From the NCBI GenBank assembly GCA_947303165.1, contig CAMYXE010000010.1, positions 1-10,672 of the forward strand: a stretch of DNA of 10,672 bases, read 5' to 3'. Below, piece by piece: positions 7,164 to 10,672 of the stretch (the stretch's first letter is position 1; every line of letters begins with the position of its first letter). The translations under genes and the position numbers were made by a program. This DNA comes from an uncultured Pseudomonadota bacterium (lineage in GTDB: Bacteria; Pseudomonadota; Alphaproteobacteria; Rs-D84). The notes under the pieces are model-generated. The model ran no database searches and was not told the DNA's origin. It saw nothing but the letters and a program-made list of their open reading frames with translations.

Positions 7164-7240
7164 TGGTGCGAGCAAAGGGGCTCGAACCCTCGACCTCAAC
7201 CTTGGCAAGGTTGCGCTCTAGCCAACTGAGCTACGCTCGC
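7164..7240 (-). tRNA. tRNA-Gly(GCC)
   Basis: A complete 77-base cloverleaf with the 3' CCA encoded. The acceptor stem is GCGAGCG with TGCTCGC, closing with one G-U pair. The D stem is GCTC/GAGC, the anticodon stem CAACC/GGTTG with loop TTGCCAA, the variable loop 5 bases, and the T stem GAGGG/CCCTT with loop TTCGAGC. The anticodon GCC (7204-7206) reads the glycine codons GGC and GGU. G1-C72, C2-G71, G3-C70 and C35-C36 match known bacterial glycine identity elements, but base 73 is A where bacterial tRNA-Gly usually has U. A weak promoter, TTGCAA-17-AAAAAT with a TGT extension, lies about 13-41 bases upstream. Confidence 0.95.
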
Positions 7241-7302
7241 ATTGCGTGGAACATTTTTACATACTAAAAAACATTTTGCAAGAAAAAAATATACGCGATA
7301 AA

Positions 7303-7324
7303 AAATGCCCCATTTGGGGCATTT
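7303..7324 (-). terminator. Rho-independent terminator of the 220-aa membrane protein gene
   Basis: AAATGCCCC (7303-7311) and GGGGCATTT (7316-7324) form a perfect 9-bp stem with a 4-base loop. On the minus strand the stem is followed by a T-run. It starts 6 bases after the stop codon at 7331. Confidence 0.85.
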
Positions 7325-7330
7325 AAATTA

Positions 7331-7993
7331 TTATGAATGTGCGCCTTGTTGTTTCTGGGAATATTGACTTGCCAATTCCCATGGCATAGCCTTGTTTTGA
7401 AGTGCATCCTTAATCATTTTTAAATCGCCCGGATTGTCGGCCAAATGATTGGCCAATATCTGACCAATATCCTCCAGTGTTTTATCATCTCTTGGCCCAG
7501 ATATATATTTTGCCTTTAACGCCTCTAAATCTTTGCGTTGTTCTGGTTCCACGTGCGTTTCAATAATCTGTACAACTGTTACTAATCGCATCAATTTTTC
7601 TGCGCCGATTTCGCCCGCAATTTCTGGATGTTCCTTGATTATCTCCTTTACAATTGCCTTTATATCTTCCTCTACAACTAAATCATTAATTTTGGTTTTT
7701 GCAAGTCCAATTACTGCTATACTTAATAATAAGCAGCCTGTGCCCCACACAAGATCATATATATGTTCATCCCCATATGCAACCCCTACGTAAAAACGTG
7801 TCAACGAGACGCCCCCGGCTAATAGCAGAGTACCCGCAGTAATTCCCCAATAAAATAAATTCATATTGCCATGTACAAGTTTCGGTTTTGCTCTATCTAT
7901 CATGTCCCTAACCCCTTTTTCAGGATTTGTCGCACCATCTTTTTGTCTTAGTTTTTTAAGTGCGTCTTGCAACTGGGTATAATCTATTGGCAT
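7331..7993 (-). CDS. Two-helix membrane protein of unknown function
   Basis: I do not recognise this 220-aa protein. Residues 1-44 are charged and helical. Two membrane segments follow (about 46-66 and 79-98), joined by a short loop. The rest (99-220) is a soluble, mostly helical domain with an acidic stretch (VVEEDIKAIVKEIIKEHPEI, 106-125) and a hydrophilic tail. Both ends probably face the same side, likely the cytoplasm, as a helical hairpin in the inner membrane. The ATG at 7993 follows AAGGAG at 7 bases, while a longer in-frame ATG at 8035 lies upstream of the -10 box and is rejected. The gene has its own promoter and terminator, so it is transcribed alone. Confidence 0.8.
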   Translation of the reverse strand: MPIDYTQLQDALKKLRQKDGATNPEKGVRDMIDRAKPKLVHGNMNLFYWGITAGTLLLAGGVSLTRFYVGVAYGDEHIYDLVWGTGCLLLSIAVIGLAKTKINDLVVEEDIKAIVKEIIKEHPEIAGEIGAEKLMRLVTVVQIIETHVEPEQRKDLEALKAKYISGPRDDKTLEDIGQILANHLADNPGDLKMIKDALQNKAMPWELASQYSQKQQGAHS

Positions 7994-8023
7994 ATTTGTA
8001 CTCCTTGTCTTTTTATACTTGGA

Positions 8024-8052
8024 ATTATACCACAAAACTGGCGCACAAGCAA
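8024..8052 (-). promoter_or_regulatory. Extended -10 promoter of the 220-aa membrane protein gene
   Basis: On the minus strand TTGCTT (8047-8052) is followed after 17 bases by TATAAT (8024-8029) preceded by TGG, the same TGGTATAAT as at 2551-2559. Transcription would begin near 8017, giving a leader of about 24 bases. Confidence 0.65.
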
Positions 8053-8066
8053 GTTAAAACCAGCTA

Positions 8067-8094
8067 AAAAACCGCCGTTTGCCCGGCGGTTTTT
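8067..8094 (-). terminator. Rho-independent terminator of the tgt operon
   Basis: AAAAACCGCCG (8067-8077) and CGGCGGTTTTT (8084-8094) pair perfectly over 11 bp around a 6-base loop. On the minus strand the stem is followed by T residues. It lies 17 bases after the stop of the 328-aa gene and isolates the operon from the promoter at 8024-8052. Confidence 0.9.
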
Positions 8095-8111
8095 ATAATC
8101 ATGATTTCGTT

Positions 8112-9098
8112 TTAAAACCATTTCCATGGTTGCAACAATTTTAACATGCTCATCGCCGTGCGTTTGTCTGCAAATGCGTGGCCACAACGTGGGCATACGA
8201 TAAACGGTGCGATTGTTGCCTTGTATTTCTTGCGTATCATTGTCCAGATATACAATCCCGCCGCCCATGCCGCGATTACCAAACCCCATGCGACATAGCC
8301 AAAGTATTTATTCACGGTACGGGTTAAAATCTGAACCACGCCAACATTAGATTTTTCCAAATCGTTATAGATTTTTACCGCCACCGGCCAACTGGACGGG
8401 CGCCATGGATAAACGTGTTTGATTCCATAATTAGTTAACAACGTTGTCCCCAAACCACCGGAACTTTTATCCAGTTGATTTTTAATGGCCTCGTCTATCA
8501 TTTTATCAATTTCGATTTTTGATACCTTGACCAATTCTTTTTCAACATTATCCAATTTTTCATTTACCATTTTGGCGACATTATCAACCTTGTCAATTCC
8601 GGCATTCGCCTTGTCGATTGTGTTATCGGCCTTGGCCACAACATTATCAACCGCATCTGTTTTAATACCAAACTTGTTCGCCAAACCGGTTAGGCCTTTG
8701 ACCCCAGACGTTGTTTCCTTGGCTTTGGCCGTGGTATCTTTGGCCTTGGCGGTTGTATCGGTCACTTTATCAACCTGTTTTTCAACAATCTTGACCTTTT
8801 GAATTGCGATATTTACCGGCTTTTCTAAATTGATTGCATCCTTGATTCCGGCCAATAATCTTTCATACTGTTCAACAATATTGCGTTGCAAATCAAAGAA
8901 CATTGACACAACAATGGACTTTTTAATTGGCCCCGAATAATGCGCCTTGACATACAATGGGAACCATGCGACAAACGCCAACCATATCACAGATACGATT
9001 ATGAAAATGCGTTTAGCATGCGTGATAACAGATGTTTTTTTTGCAACAGTTTTCGCGCCACCGCGGTCAATTACTTCGATTTCTTTTTTCTTTGCCAT
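8112..9098 (-). CDS. Two-helix membrane protein with long periplasmic coiled segment and C-terminal CxxCGH motif
   Basis: I do not recognise this 328-aa protein. A basic N-terminus (MAKKK) precedes one membrane helix (about 31-50). A long segment rich in Asp, Lys, Ala, Thr and Val follows (about 95-205), with near-repeats such as DTTAKAK and VDNVAK that suggest an amphipathic coiled coil or LEA-like helix. A Trp/Pro-containing patch (YPWRPSSWP, 230-238) comes next, then a second helix (about 268-287) and a basic tail with CPRCGHAF (302-309), a half zinc-ribbon. The positive-inside pattern puts both ends in the cytoplasm and the repeats in the periplasm. The ATG at 9098 follows AAGGGGG at 7 bases; the longer ATG at 9143 lacks a site. 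It lies 59 bases after tgt with no clear promoter, so it is probably cotranscribed with tgt. Confidence 0.8.
   Translation of the reverse strand: MAKKKEIEVIDRGGAKTVAKKTSVITHAKRIFIIVSVIWLAFVAWFPLYVKAHYSGPIKKSIVVSMFFDLQRNIVEQYERLLAGIKDAINLEKPVNIAIQKVKIVEKQVDKVTDTTAKAKDTTAKAKETTSGVKGLTGLANKFGIKTDAVDNVVAKADNTIDKANAGIDKVDNVAKMVNEKLDNVEKELVKVSKIEIDKMIDEAIKNQLDKSSGGLGTTLLTNYGIKHVYPWRPSSWPVAVKIYNDLEKSNVGVVQILTRTVNKYFGYVAWGLVIAAWAAGLYIWTMIRKKYKATIAPFIVCPRCGHAFADKRTAMSMLKLLQPWKWF
8707..8769 (-). repeat. Three degenerate 21-bp tandem repeats
   Basis: The units at 8707-8727, 8728-8748 and 8749-8769 share a pattern of the form g-c-g-ttgtat-c-ttggc-ttg and encode the seven-residue repeats TTAKAKD/TTAKAKE. 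The seven-residue period matches a coiled-coil heptad, and copy number could vary by slippage. Confidence 0.6.
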
Positions 9099-9157
9099 GT
9101 TGAATCCCCCTTGGTTGATGTTTTGATTCTTTAACATTTGCAAAATAAAATCAACGA

Positions 9158-10279
<1,122 letters not shown>

Positions 10280-10281
<2 letters not shown>

Positions 10282-10672
10282 ATTTAAAATTATCGTGCCA
10301 TATTTGTTCCACGTTGCAATCAAATTTTGGACCGTGTGTAATAATCGACATCGGCCCGTCAAAATACCCACGTATATTTTTAGCGACGTCTTCAACCGTT
10401 ATAGAATCCGCAATTTGCCAATTTTTGTACATATCGGACAACACATTATAATGCAGCCAATCCGACACTAATTGATTGCAACGCATTGTATTCCTTTCCA
10501 AGAAATCTGCACGACCAAGTTTATTTTGATTTGTATATTGTTGCAATTTCTCCGCCGTCAATGAATTGGTGGTATATAATTCGTGGGCTGTATGTGCAAT
10601 CAAAGACATTATTCGCGTAACATTTTCTGGCGATGTTTCTGTTGAAATTCGTTCTAAATCCGTTTTGTCATC
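10280..10672 (-). CDS. M16-family (insulinase-like) peptidase, C-terminal 130 residues, 5'-truncated by window edge
   Basis: The frame is open through the right edge, so the protein starts beyond the window; an internal ATG at 10609 is not a supported start. The visible part looks like the end of an M16 C-terminal domain. It has a helical stretch with LTAEKLQQYTNQNKLGR and a later segment ADSITVEDVAKNIRGYF (residues 88-104 of the visible part), matching the 'it.eDv...a..yl' hallmark. A final strand GPMSIITHGP and a short helix follow. M16 proteins of bacteria degrade peptides or act as paired active and inactive subunits in the periplasm or cytoplasm. The HxxEH zinc motif would lie in the missing N-terminal half, so activity cannot be judged. 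It is the first visible gene of the operon with tgt. Confidence 0.65.

Noticed and set aside
6930..7208. 92-codon minus-strand frame across the tRNA and the glycosyltransferase end
   Set aside because: It spans the tRNA-Gly gene and the terminator and is antisense to the glycosyltransferase. It is not a gene.
7994..8035. Longer start of the 220-aa membrane protein at 8035
   Set aside because: The extra codons run through the -10 box and leader, and the ATG at 7993 has a clear AAGGAG at 7 bases.
8485..8802. 105-codon plus-strand frame rich in Ser, Leu and Thr, superficially membrane-like
   Set aside because: It is the antisense of the repetitive Asp/Lys/Ala/Thr coding segment, which is open in other frames by composition.

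Overview
The window is a compact, AT-rich bacterial chromosome segment (roughly 60% A+T by eye) with short intergenic gaps. Rho-independent hairpins lie behind several genes, and several promoters carry an exact TATAAT -10 box. The queuine tRNA-ribosyltransferase reads like an alphaproteobacterial Tgt. Together with the low GC and a BspA-type leucine-rich repeat protein, this suggests a host-associated, AT-rich alphaproteobacterium. That placement is an inference and no 16S gene is present. I see no phage, transposon, CRISPR array or integration signature.

Left part (1-4593). The 3' end of a HAD-fold hydrolase gene runs rightward and meets a 674-codon BspA-type LRR gene that starts at TTG and runs leftward. 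On the same strand upstream of it lie GMP reductase (guaC) and a kinase-only aspartate kinase with no ACT domains. Each of these three minus-strand genes has its own promoter and short leader. The middle of the window is a divergent promoter region (4531-4685) with a perfect 10-bp palindrome inside a 21-bp inverted repeat, next to a TTGACA -35 box.

Centre (4686-7240). A 440-aa unrecognised protein carries an HEYLGH (HExxxH) motif suggestive of a zincin metallopeptidase. It is followed by a GT-A family 2 glycosyltransferase with a C-terminal CxxC-x4-CxxC cluster. A bidirectional hairpin terminator separates the glycosyltransferase from a convergent tRNA-Gly(GCC) gene with an encoded CCA end and an unexpected A at the discriminator position.

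Right part (7303-10672, all minus strand). A monocistronic two-helix membrane protein of unknown function has its own promoter and terminator. Upstream of it is an apparent operon: the end of an M16-type peptidase gene, tgt, and a membrane protein with a long coiled-coil or low-complexity segment and a CxxCGH motif. The tgt ribosome binding site overlaps the M16 stop codon, and the operon ends at a strong hairpin.

Functionally this is a mix of housekeeping genes (purine salvage, aspartate-family amino acids, queuosine tRNA modification, tRNA) and unassigned accessory or envelope genes. No single obvious multigene novel system is present. The best candidates for new biology are the HExxxH protein, the ACT-less aspartate kinase, the A73 glycine tRNA and the LRR protein's N-terminal domain. 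For five minus-strand and plus-strand genes I moved the start downstream of the longest open frame, because a good ribosome binding site, and in most cases a promoter lying over or beyond the longer start, supports the shorter form.
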